Source: Bacteroidota bacterium
GTDB taxonomy: Bacteria; Bacteroidota; Bacteroidia; Cytophagales; Cyclobacteriaceae
Length of the DNA: 64,000 nt
Assembly (NCBI GenBank): GCA_023417065.1
Contig: JAEZGH010000092.1
Coordinates: 34,635-98,634, forward strand
Reading direction: 5' to 3'
The translations under genes and the position numbers were made by a program. The notes under the pieces were generated by a model, which was given only the letters and a program-made list of their open reading frames with translations, made no database searches and was not told the DNA's origin. Position 1 is the stretch's first letter, and each line of letters begins with the position of its first letter. Below, one piece after another: positions 27,213 to 35,176 of this stretch.

Positions 27213-28834
27213 GGGACAGAGCTTACATCTGGCGCTTAGTCGTCGCTGCGCTATTATTGGCGTTCATCTTAACGACGAGCGCCCATACGGCATTGGCTCA
27301 GGAGTCGATACTTGGTGTGATCACCTCGTCGGAGGAAAAAGCTGATGCATACTATTCCGGGGGAAGCTATTCGGCGGCGGCGTCGTTGTATGAAAACCTC
27401 CTGGCAAAGAATGCAACGTCGACCCGGCTCAAACTCAAGCTTGCGCGATCTAAGTTTCATTTGCGGGATTTCAAACATGCTTCGAGGTTGTTCGGCGAAG
27501 TTCTTACAGCAGACAAAAAGCTTAATGACGCCGACCGGATGCTTTATGCCGAGACGCTGGCTTCGCTAAAGCGGTATACAGAGGCCGCCGATCAGTATGT
27601 TCATGTGAAATCATCCGATGATAGCGAGCTCCTGATACAAAACAAGATATGGCGATTCAAGAATGTGCATTTCCTTTATGATGACTCGACACAGTATTCC
27701 GTTCGCAGGCTGAACATAAACTCGAGTGCAGGTGAATTTGGTGCTGTCCCATATCAGTCTGGTCTCTTATTCCTTTCCAACCGAAAAACCCGCGGACTCT
27801 TGAGTAAGACCGATGCAGGCTCCGGTTCGGGGTTCTTCAAATTGTATTATGCGGCGTTGGATAGTTCTTCAGGCTTTCAGGATTTCAGGAAGAGCCAAAT
27901 GTTTCTGAAATTCTTTCAGTCTAAATTTCACAATGGTCCGGTTTCATTTTACGATGGAGGTAACAAGGTTGCTTTCACGGTATCATCGGAGACTACAAAT
28001 GGCTCGGGTGAGCGAAAACTTGAAATCCACTTTGCGCAAAAGACTGAAAACGGCTGGACTCTGCTACCGGAGTTTCCTTACAACGATAAGCGTTCATCTA
28101 ACACGGATCCGTTTGTCAGTGAAGATGGAACGGTCATGTATTTTTCGTCCGATAGGAAAGGCGGATTCGGAGGCATGGATCTTTACCGTGCTGTCTTTCA
28201 AAATGCCAAATGGGAGACACCAGTTAATCTTGGCGAAATTGTTAATACTCCGATGGATGAACGTTTTCCATTCCTTGTAGAAGATGTTTTATACCTCTCG
28301 TCTAATGGTCATCCTGGTTTAGGCGGACTCGATATTTTTAAGGTCAAAATTTCTGATGACACTGGTAATGTTGAAAATCTTGGCTTTCCGGTAAACACGG
28401 AGGCGGATGATTTTGGACTTGTTCTGTCGGAGGACAGCTACAAGGGCTACTTTAGTTCCTCGCGTAAGGCTGAGTCCGGGGATGATGTCTATGAGTTGTT
28501 AATTGACCAGCAAACTTATCCGCTCGCGATAAACGGCATATTAAAGATCAAGGAATATAGCTGGATTACCAGCGACACACTCAAAGTCCTGCCCGGTGCG
28601 ACAATTTCACTGATCGATCATACACGCAATGTTGAGGTTTGGAAGGGTGCTGCGGATGGTGAGGGACGGTTTTCCCTTGAGATTCCCTATTTTAGTTTTT
28701 ATCGGCTTAGGGTCGTACATCCTGATGGTTCGGAGGCTTTCGTAAGCTTTGAGATTCCCAGGAGAAAGAAGGAAGATTATTTTCATGAAATTGTCATTGT
28801 GCGTGATGCCTTTCAAGGCCAGGAACAAAAATAG
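27209..28834 (+). CDS. PorE-like TPR/PD40 periplasmic protein lacking the OmpA domain
   Basis: A 541-residue exported protein. After a signal peptide (ALLLAFILTTSAHTALAQ), a TPR-like helical part covers about 45-140 (YYSGGSYSAAASLYENLLAK, DFKHASRLFGEVL). A WD40-like PD40 propeller spans about 160-425 (VMYFSSDRKGGFGGMDLYRA, VLYLSSNGHPGLGGLDIFKV, YKGYFSSSRKAESGDDVYEL). The C-terminal part is a regulatory-like beta domain with GATISLIDHTRNVEVW near 470. PorE proteins normally finish with an OmpA peptidoglycan-binding domain; none is present, and the stop is followed at once by the kinase gene. It may link the PorP/SprF protein to the sensor kinase instead of to the cell wall. That link is inference. 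Confidence 0.82.
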   Translation: MRDRAYIWRLVVAALLLAFILTTSAHTALAQESILGVITSSEEKADAYYSGGSYSAAASLYENLLAKNATSTRLKLKLARSKFHLRDFKHASRLFGEVLTADKKLNDADRMLYAETLASLKRYTEAADQYVHVKSSDDSELLIQNKIWRFKNVHFLYDDSTQYSVRRLNINSSAGEFGAVPYQSGLLFLSNRKTRGLLSKTDAGSGSGFFKLYYAALDSSSGFQDFRKSQMFLKFFQSKFHNGPVSFYDGGNKVAFTVSSETTNGSGERKLEIHFAQKTENGWTLLPEFPYNDKRSSNTDPFVSEDGTVMYFSSDRKGGFGGMDLYRAVFQNAKWETPVNLGEIVNTPMDERFPFLVEDVLYLSSNGHPGLGGLDIFKVKISDDTGNVENLGFPVNTEADDFGLVLSEDSYKGYFSSSRKAESGDDVYELLIDQQTYPLAINGILKIKEYSWITSDTLKVLPGATISLIDHTRNVEVWKGAADGEGRFSLEIPYFSFYRLRVVHPDGSEAFVSFEIPRRKKEDYFHEIVIVRDAFQGQEQK

Positions 28835-30872
28835 AAGATCAATCTCCCTTTGGAGTTTGCTGGTAGTGATGGCACTTCAGACGCTGGCCATCAGCGCGTT
28901 TCCCCAGGAAAAAACCGCAGTACAGATAAAAGCGTTTGACGAAAAGCTCAAAGCGGTACCTGATATTGAGATCAGTATCAACAGTGGCGACTTTGTTGCA
29001 ATCGGGAAAAGGGGCGTGGGATTTACCGACATTATTACGCGCGATCTCCCCCCGGTATCTATTACCGTTAAAGACGACGAGCTTGAAGTGGCCTCGTGGA
29101 ACTACAGCAGAGGTGTCCTTGAGGTTGTAGTACGCAAGAAGAACTATCGCCTTGTGCCGTTTCGGCTGCAGACCATCAAGGGAGAAATCCTGAAAAATAC
29201 GGAAGTTTCCTACCTCGGAAAGGATACTATGAAATTACACAGCGATGGCAACGGCGGGTTTAGCGTACCTGTACCCCATGAGGTTGCGAAGCCTGGTATC
29301 GGTCAATTCAGGTTAAAAGACTTCAAGGTAGAAAAACTGACTGCCTCGGGCCGTGAGACGATACTTGTGGTCGCTCCGGTTCAGCGGGGTGCTCAGACAC
29401 CGGTGGTTGCTAAAGATGCATCGCAGTATTTTCAGGATTTTGATTTGCGCAACCTTGATTCAATCCGTTCACTGACGGTATTTTATGCCATTTTCAAGAA
29501 TTATGACTTCTCCAAGCTCGATAAGGTTACCCGTGATCGTATTGATGCAAAGCTTTACTCCCTGATGGGGAAGATGCTTGATTCAATTAAAGTGGAAACC
29601 GAACCCGTGATTACGCGCATTTCGGACTCAACCTTTGTCAGCGATGACATTCGTACCCTTTTGCATCAGGCGGAAACCGAACAGATAACGTTAGCTGAGT
29701 TGCGCCTTGCGTTTGACGAGAAGATCGCACTCATCAACCGAAAGGTTCAGAGTGGAATCGGCGACCTGGATCCGGCCGTTCGGAATCAGCTTTGGCAGGA
29801 TATCGTCAAGCTGGAACAGATACTCAAGGAAAACGAAATGCGCTTCTATCGGAACCAATCCGATTATCACACCGTGCTTGCATCAATGAAAGAACGCTTC
29901 TTTGATGTTACTGAACTTGAAGAGAAACTGTTCATGAGTGAATCTCAGCGAATGGAAGAGCAGGCACGCTTCAGGAGAAACATTCTCATTACAGCTGTTG
30001 TGTCTATCGTATTTGCGGCATTGTGCATATTGTTGATTCATTTCAGCAACAGGCTGCGGAAGAAGCAGGGTGAGTTGGTGGAGGCCAACGATCATATTCG
30101 CAAAATGAATGAGAATCTCGAAACACTCGTCTATCAGCGTACTGCCATGCTCGAGAAGACTCACCGGGAGATGGATATGTTCCTTTACAAGGCTAGTCAT
30201 GATCTGCAGGGGCCAATAAGTTCGATCATAGGCTTGTGTAACCTTGCCACGCATACCGTTAACGAAGAGAGCCGCGAGCTTGTTCAACGTACGTATAACA
30301 CGGCCTTCTCAATGGAGCGAATGCTGAAGAAGCTTAAGGTGATCAGTGAAATAAGCCGCCCTGCCGAGCCGAAGCGCGTAAACCTGCACGAAGAACTTAC
30401 GATGCTTCACGCGATGTTCAGACAGAAAATCCGCGACAACGAGGTTCGTTTCACTATTGATTGTGACCCTTCGATATCGCTCGTAGCTCACCGGGATCTG
30501 CTTCATACAACATTGGTTAACCTTGTGGAGAATGCCATTCACTTCAGCGTCCTGAAAAAGGAAGGACCGCCAGAGGTAACCCTGAAATGCACACCACAGG
30601 CAAATTCACTTCAGATCACAATCGTGGACAATGGTGTCGGTATTCCTGAGGAGTCGCGTGAAAAGGTGTGGGATATGTTTTACGTCGCGAACGAACAGTC
30701 AACGGGGAATGGACTGGGGTTATACATCGTGCGGAAGTGTGTTCAGGTGATGAACGGATATGTTTCTCTCGAGTCCAAGGAAAACCGTTACACCCGAATA
30801 GTTCTGGTCATTCCGGCCGCCATTGTGAAAACACAAGCCTCTGCCGGCGTTCAGCCTGCGATGACTTCCTGA
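28806..30872 (+). CDS. Membrane sensor histidine kinase in the T9SS operon
   Basis: About 688 residues. ATG 28806 gives a good signal/anchor (basic KARNKNRR then SLWSLLVVMALQTLAISAF) and a 29-base overlap with the upstream gene; a start at 28749 is possible but overlaps by 86 bases. The extracytoplasmic part of about 370 residues begins with two beta-rich segments (AVQIKAFDEKLKAVPDIEIS; RLQTIKGEILKNTEVSYLG) and ends in a helical stalk. A membrane helix (ILITAVVSIVFAALCILLI) and coiled coil follow. The HisKA motif is ASHDLQGPISSI with the phospho-accepting His. HATPase boxes are N (NLVENAIHFS), G1 (DNGVGIP) and G2 (NGLGLYIV). No response regulator gene is adjacent, so it is an orphan here. Its site in the operon suggests that it monitors the T9SS or envelope state. 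Confidence 0.9.
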   Translation: MPFKARNKNRRSISLWSLLVVMALQTLAISAFPQEKTAVQIKAFDEKLKAVPDIEISINSGDFVAIGKRGVGFTDIITRDLPPVSITVKDDELEVASWNYSRGVLEVVVRKKNYRLVPFRLQTIKGEILKNTEVSYLGKDTMKLHSDGNGGFSVPVPHEVAKPGIGQFRLKDFKVEKLTASGRETILVVAPVQRGAQTPVVAKDASQYFQDFDLRNLDSIRSLTVFYAIFKNYDFSKLDKVTRDRIDAKLYSLMGKMLDSIKVETEPVITRISDSTFVSDDIRTLLHQAETEQITLAELRLAFDEKIALINRKVQSGIGDLDPAVRNQLWQDIVKLEQILKENEMRFYRNQSDYHTVLASMKERFFDVTELEEKLFMSESQRMEEQARFRRNILITAVVSIVFAALCILLIHFSNRLRKKQGELVEANDHIRKMNENLETLVYQRTAMLEKTHREMDMFLYKASHDLQGPISSIIGLCNLATHTVNEESRELVQRTYNTAFSMERMLKKLKVISEISRPAEPKRVNLHEELTMLHAMFRQKIRDNEVRFTIDCDPSISLVAHRDLLHTTLVNLVENAIHFSVLKKEGPPEVTLKCTPQANSLQITIVDNGVGIPEESREKVWDMFYVANEQSTGNGLGLYIVRKCVQVMNGYVSLESKENRYTRIVLVIPAAIVKTQASAGVQPAMTS

Positions 30873-30895
30873 ATTCGATTGCAAAGGTGACAAAT

Positions 30896-30917
30896 ATGGT
30901 CATGAAATTGTGACCAT
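30896..30917. repeat. Hairpin after the kinase gene
   Basis: ATGGTCA and TGACCAT are exact inverted copies with an 8-base loop (TGAAATTG). It lies 23 bases after the kinase stop and 87 bases before the small frame at 31004. There is no T run, so it is a weak terminator or a protein site. Confidence 0.5.
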
Positions 30918-31003
30918 TGTCTTTAGACGCGCTGACCCCAGTCATTTAAGTCCTGCCCCTTCCGACCGAAATTCGAATCATCAGGTTAATAAATACTTCT
31001 GTT

Positions 31004-31192
31004 ATGATTACGAGAATCGGTAATATCAGCCAACAAGCACTAGCTTATGGTAAGTCAGCAGAAAAACGCGAAAAAGAATCTCCTTGTAAGCTAGCTTCGA
31101 TCAAGGCAGGGGAGAAACAACGTCAGCTCTTACATTCCATCATATCGGATCTTCCGGCAGAAGACCAGGTTTATACGCATAACTTCGATTAA
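31004..31192 (+). CDS. Possible small protein (62 residues), unknown
   Basis: A short plus-strand frame starting at ATG 31004. The product is hydrophilic and helical (MITRIGNISQQALAYGKSAE, then SIKAGEKQRQLLHSIISDLP), with no signal or membrane segment. It has its own intergenic space upstream and is followed at 31228-31255 by a hairpin with T-rich DNA on the plus-strand side, which fits a separate small transcript. I do not recognise a family. It could be a chance frame. Confidence 0.45.
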   Translation: MITRIGNISQQALAYGKSAEKREKESPCKLASIKAGEKQRQLLHSIISDLPAEDQVYTHNFD

Positions 31193-31227
31193 GCCAGGTC
31201 GAAAACGGCCAGTCCGGATGTCCGCGG

Positions 31228-31255
31228 AAGGGCGAGCATGGTTGCCATCGCCCTT
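31228..31255 (+). terminator. Likely terminator for the 62-residue gene
   Basis: AAGGGCGA / TCGCCCTT forms an 8-base stem with a 12-base loop, followed on the plus strand by T-rich TCCTTAGTTCTTTCTC. It ends just outside the ABC-F stop codon at 31259. On the minus strand no T run follows, so it suits the plus-strand gene better. Confidence 0.5.
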
Positions 31256-31258
31256 TCC

Positions 31259-32896
31259 TTAGTTCTTTCTCTCGATATCGCGGAGGTTTTCCATCTTTTT
31301 GTTCTTAAGGAAACCGTTAATGTCTTCGAAGTGCTCACGGATTCTCTTGTTTCCAAATTCAAAAACTTTCGTTGCCAGACCATCAAGAAAATCACGGTCG
31401 TGAGAAACAAGAATCAACGTGCCATCAAACGCTTTAAGGGCGTCTTTCAGAATATCCTTCGTCTTAATATCCAGGTGGTTAGTTGGCTCGTCGAGGATTA
31501 GGAGGTTTACTGGCTGCAGGAGTAGTTTGATCATTGCCAGTCGCGTTTTCTCTCCGCCCGACAGATGCCGGACTTTCTTTTCGATCGTTTCACCACTGAA
31601 CATGAATGCCCCCAGAATATCCTTAATCTTGGTTCGGATATCTCCCTCGGCGATGTAGTCTATGGTCTGGAAGACGGTTAATTCTTCGTCAAGCTGAGAC
31701 GCCTGATTCTGGGCGAAGTATCCAATCAGGCAGTTGTGGCCAAGCTGGAGTTTACCTTCGTAATCAATTTCACCCATAATCGCTTTGACGAAGGTAGATT
31801 TACCCTCGCCGTTTTTCCCTACAAGGGCTACCTTTTCGCCTCGGCCGATGGTTACGTTGGCATCGCGGAATACAACGTGGTCGCCATACGTTTTGCCCAG
31901 TCCTTCAGCAATTACGGGGTAGCTGCCGGACCTGGGTGCAGGAGGGAACTTCAGGTTTAATGCAGAAGTATCGACTTCATCAACCTGGACGAGTTCCATT
32001 TTTTCGAGCATCTTCACGCGCGACTGCACCTGAAGCGTTTTCGAATACGTTCCTTTGAACCGCTCAATAAAGGCGGTGATGTCGGCGATTTCGCGTTGCT
32101 GTTCCTCCCAGTGCTTTTGTTGCTGCTCACGCCGTTCCTTCCTCAGTTGCAGATAGTGCGAGTAGTTCGTCTTATAGTCATAGATCCGGCCCATCGTAAC
32201 TTCAATCGTACGATTGGTAAGATTGTCGACGAATGCCTTGTCGTGGCTGATTACCATTACGGCTTTCGCATTGTTTTTCAGGAACTCCTCAAGCCATTGA
32301 ACCGATTCAATGTCAAGGTGGTTAGTGGGCTCATCCAGAAGGATAAGATCAGGTTTCTGAAGAAGTATTTTTGCGAGCTCGATACGCATGCGCCATCCGC
32401 CACTGAACTCACGCGTTGGTCGTGTAAAATCAGAACGGACAAACCCAAGACCCATAAGTGTCTTTTCAACTTCTGCGTCAAAATTGATTTCTTCAATCGA
32501 GTAATACTTTTCACTCAACTCCGAAACCTGTTCAATGATTTTTGCGTATTCATCCGATTCGTAATCCGTGCGGGTTTCGAGCTGTCTGTTGAGTTCGTCG
32601 ATATCCCGTTTCATATTCAGGATTTTCGAAAATGCCTTCGATGCTTCTTCGAATACCGTGGCATTGTCTTCCGTAAGAAGATGCTGAGGCAGGTAGGCGA
32701 TCACAGCGTCTTTTGGCGCTGACACCTTTCCGCGTGTAGGCTTGTTCACGCCTGCAATGATTTTCAGAAGGGTTGACTTGCCCGCACCGTTTTTGCCCAT
32801 CAGGGCTATGCGGTCGTTTTCGTTGATGTTGAAGGTAATGTTGCTGAATAGGGGGGAGCCGTTAAACTCCACCGTGACGGCATCGACAGATATCAT
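31259..32896 (-). CDS. ABC-F family ATPase
   Basis: A 545-residue soluble protein with two ABC ATPase domains and no membrane part. Domain 1 has Walker A MGKNGAGKSTL near 35, signature FSGGWRMRIELAKILL and Walker B ILLDEPTNHLD. Domain 2 has Walker A VGKNGEGKSTF near 350, signature LSGGEKTRLAMIKLL and Walker B ILDEPTNHLD near 460. Between them lies the charged ABC-F linker with a coiled coil (ERREQQQKHWEEQQREI). ABC-F proteins act on the ribosome, in translation control or antibiotic protection. The housekeeping setting and the short C-terminus suggest a translation factor of the YbiT/Uup type, not a resistance gene. It is divergent from the methyltransferase gene at 32965. Confidence 0.95.
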   Translation of the reverse strand: MISVDAVTVEFNGSPLFSNITFNINENDRIALMGKNGAGKSTLLKIIAGVNKPTRGKVSAPKDAVIAYLPQHLLTEDNATVFEEASKAFSKILNMKRDIDELNRQLETRTDYESDEYAKIIEQVSELSEKYYSIEEINFDAEVEKTLMGLGFVRSDFTRPTREFSGGWRMRIELAKILLQKPDLILLDEPTNHLDIESVQWLEEFLKNNAKAVMVISHDKAFVDNLTNRTIEVTMGRIYDYKTNYSHYLQLRKERREQQQKHWEEQQREIADITAFIERFKGTYSKTLQVQSRVKMLEKMELVQVDEVDTSALNLKFPPAPRSGSYPVIAEGLGKTYGDHVVFRDANVTIGRGEKVALVGKNGEGKSTFVKAIMGEIDYEGKLQLGHNCLIGYFAQNQASQLDEELTVFQTIDYIAEGDIRTKIKDILGAFMFSGETIEKKVRHLSGGEKTRLAMIKLLLQPVNLLILDEPTNHLDIKTKDILKDALKAFDGTLILVSHDRDFLDGLATKVFEFGNKRIREHFEDINGFLKNKKMENLRDIERKN

Positions 32897-32914
32897 GGAT
32901 TGCTAATAAGCCGG

Positions 32915-32922
32915 CAAAAATA
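32915..32922 (-). promoter_or_regulatory. Possible -7 promoter element of the ABC-F gene
   Basis: On the minus strand TATTTTTG matches TAnnTTTG exactly, about 20 bases before the ATG at 32896. No good -33 element was found at the normal spacing, so the call is weak. Confidence 0.4.
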
Positions 32923-32964
32923 AACAATTTTCTAAATTCGAAGCCCTTTATTATTGAGCTGATT

Positions 32965-33636
32965 ATGAGCATAAAAGAAGATTACAATGCCTGGGCGTCC
33001 ACGTATGATACAAACCTGAACAAAACGCGCGATCTGGAGGCGCAGGCGCTGCGGAACGTCCTTCAAAGTAGATTTCAACGGGCACTCGAAGCAGGGTGTG
33101 GCACCGGCAGGAATACCTCCTGGCTTGCCGCGCAGTGCGATGAAGTCGTAGCCGTAGATTTTTCTGCTAATATGCTGTCCGTTGCAAAAAGCAGAACGAA
33201 TTGCGACAACGTGAACTTTCGGGAGCTGGATCTGCTTGCCCCGTGGCCCTTTTCCGAAAGCGAATTTAACCTTGTGGTGTGCAGCCTCGTCCTCGAACAC
33301 ATCGAAGACCTGGATGGCGTGTTCTCAAAGGTATCACACGTTCTGAAGTCCGGCGGAATCTTTTATATCGGTGAATTGCATCCGTTTAAACAATACAGCG
33401 GGTCGAAGGCGCGCTTCGGAAGTCCTGAGGATGAACGCATTCTCACGTGTCACACGCACCATGTTTCCTCATTTTTCAACGCGGCGGCACAGGCAGGACT
33501 ATCCTATGAGAGACTGGACGAACATTTTCATGAGGACGATCAGGGCTTGCCGCGGGGCTTACGCTGCTGTTCCGAAAGTGATCTTGCAATCTCGCCTGCT
33601 TTTCTATCTTTGGGATTTGTGTTCAATCGAAATTAA
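32965..33636 (+). CDS. Class I SAM-dependent methyltransferase
   Basis: A 223-residue cytoplasmic methyltransferase. Motif I is ALEAGCGTGRNTSWLA near 38, the acidic ribose-binding motif is VVAVDFSANML near 60, and LVVCSLVLEHIEDLDGVF near 98 is motif IV with the typical post-catalytic helix. The Methyltransf_11/25 fold covers the first 150 residues; the C-terminus is a substrate cap (VSSFFNAAAQAGLSYERLDE). The substrate cannot be told; a small molecule is more likely than DNA or RNA. It is divergent from the ABC-F gene. Confidence 0.85.
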   Translation: MSIKEDYNAWASTYDTNLNKTRDLEAQALRNVLQSRFQRALEAGCGTGRNTSWLAAQCDEVVAVDFSANMLSVAKSRTNCDNVNFRELDLLAPWPFSESEFNLVVCSLVLEHIEDLDGVFSKVSHVLKSGGIFYIGELHPFKQYSGSKARFGSPEDERILTCHTHHVSSFFNAAAQAGLSYERLDEHFHEDDQGLPRGLRCCSESDLAISPAFLSLGFVFNRN

Positions 33637-33740
33637 CCAGGGTAACGGCCTTTTAAGCAAGGAAACCGCAATTCGCTGCGTCAAGACTTCGGAGCAGGTA
33701 TTTTTTCCTCGTAGTTGAATGTGTCGTTTGCCATAACACT

Positions 33741-34604
33741 ATGAAAATCAAGCTGTTTTTTATTCTATTGCTTTTGCCATTCATCGCATCAGCGCAGGTT
33801 AAGGACGCCTATTCCCTTTTTGACGGAAAAGGCCGGAAGGTGAGCTACGAGAAGATGATCAAAGACGCGAGCGGAGTCGACGTCCTGTTTTTCGGCGAAT
33901 TGCATAACAACACACTCAACCATTGGCTGGAACTGCAGATCGCGAAGGACGTGAAAAAAGCGGGGCGGGACCTTTCGATCGGCATGGAGATGTTTGAAAC
34001 CGACGACCAGCTCATCATTGACGAGTACATGAATGGACTCATTGATGAAAAACAGTTTTTGAACGAAGCCAAGTTCTGGGATAACTATAAAACAGATTAC
34101 AAGCCAATCGTTGAGTTCGCCAGGTCGAATAAATCAAAACTCGTTGGCACCAATGTTCCGCGCCGGTACGCGAACCTTGCTTACAAAAAGGGGCTTGCCG
34201 GATTGGACAGCCTTAGCGCAGAAGCGAAAGCATTAATCGCTCCGCTGCCGATCACGGTTGACTATGCGCAATCAACATACAAGGAGATGGCGGAAGGTAT
34301 GGGCAGTCACGGCGGAGGTAGCGCAAAGAATCTTGTTGCCGCACAGGCGCTGAAAGACGCCACCATGGCCCATAATATCCTGAAGCATTTGCAGGATGGT
34401 CAGGTGTTTTACCATCTGAACGGCGCATTCCACAGTGAAAGACACGAGGGAATTATCACATACCTGAAGCAACAGAAGCCTTCGTTGAAGATAATTACAA
34501 TCCATGTAGTCGAGCAGGAGAACCTTGATACGCTGGAGGCGGCTTCAATCGGAAAGGCGGATTATATCCTGGTAATCGCAAGTGACATGACGAAGAGCTA
34601 TTGA
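33741..34604 (+). CDS. ChaN-family (haem-binding uptake, Tiki-like superfamily) exported protein
   Basis: A 287-residue protein with a signal peptide (IKLFFILLLLPFIASAQ) and no lipobox. The PF04187 motifs are DVLFFGELHNNTLNHWLELQ near 48, GMEMFETDDQLIIDEYMNG near 82, VGTNVPRRYANL near 140 and YHLNGAFHSERHEGIITYLK near 232. ChaN of Campylobacter binds haem; the wider superfamily includes Tiki-like proteases with a Glu-Leu-His and a Gly-x-x-His metal site, both visible here. It may bind haem or a metal in the periplasm. No iron-uptake gene is adjacent. Confidence 0.85.
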   Translation: MKIKLFFILLLLPFIASAQVKDAYSLFDGKGRKVSYEKMIKDASGVDVLFFGELHNNTLNHWLELQIAKDVKKAGRDLSIGMEMFETDDQLIIDEYMNGLIDEKQFLNEAKFWDNYKTDYKPIVEFARSNKSKLVGTNVPRRYANLAYKKGLAGLDSLSAEAKALIAPLPITVDYAQSTYKEMAEGMGSHGGGSAKNLVAAQALKDATMAHNILKHLQDGQVFYHLNGAFHSERHEGIITYLKQQKPSLKIITIHVVEQENLDTLEAASIGKADYILVIASDMTKSY

Positions 34605-35176
34605 TTCTGGTAACAGCTATGAATCATGGCGGCTGTAAGCTCTTGTGTTGCCGGTTGCCAGGTTCCGGGGTGATCGTTTTATGTCTGGTTCCTTATTCCT
34701 GATTGATTTACGACGCAAATATGGTTGACGGCGGCTTGGTCTCAGCGGTTAATCGTCAACCGAATCCTTTGTCCACATCGCGAAACAAATATGAACTAAC
34801 AGAAACCAGGAATGGTCGTCGACAGGACTTCGGCCGCGAGTCAGATATATGGCCACCACTAATTGTGTTTAAAGCATAGCAATCTCATATTAAGGCCTTC
34901 TGTATGCCTTGAGTATGCTTATTTATGCATTTATGTATGCTTTGGATATGAGTCGCGCGCGACTACGCGTCAACGATGTCACGAAGTTCGCGGGAGGATT
35001 GAATTGTCGGAAGGCGGAATCCGGGGCCGGCTGATGGTTGCCTGAACAGTTTTGTTGATCAAAAATTGCTAATCAGCATTCAGATGTCCAACAACGCATG
35101 GCGTGGCGATGATCATCGGCACGATCGTGCAGCCAACAAACAGGCAACAGGAATCCGGCGACCAGCAACAGGACTT
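34605..35176. other. 572-base intergenic region between convergent genes
   Basis: No frame here looks like a real gene. Two structures are visible: an 8-base inverted repeat, GGTTGACG (34723-34730) and CGTCAACC (34754-34761), around a 23-base centre; and four copies of TATGC between 34903 and 34940, spaced 11, 10 and 12 bases apart. The rest shows nothing I can name. For a gap between convergent genes it is unusually long, so a small RNA or a degenerated gene is possible but not supported. Confidence 0.5.
34723..34761. repeat. Inverted repeat GGTTGACG/CGTCAACC
   Basis: Two exact 8-base inverted copies with a 23-base spacer, in DNA without a gene. It could be the stem of a small RNA or a dimeric protein site. 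Confidence 0.5.
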
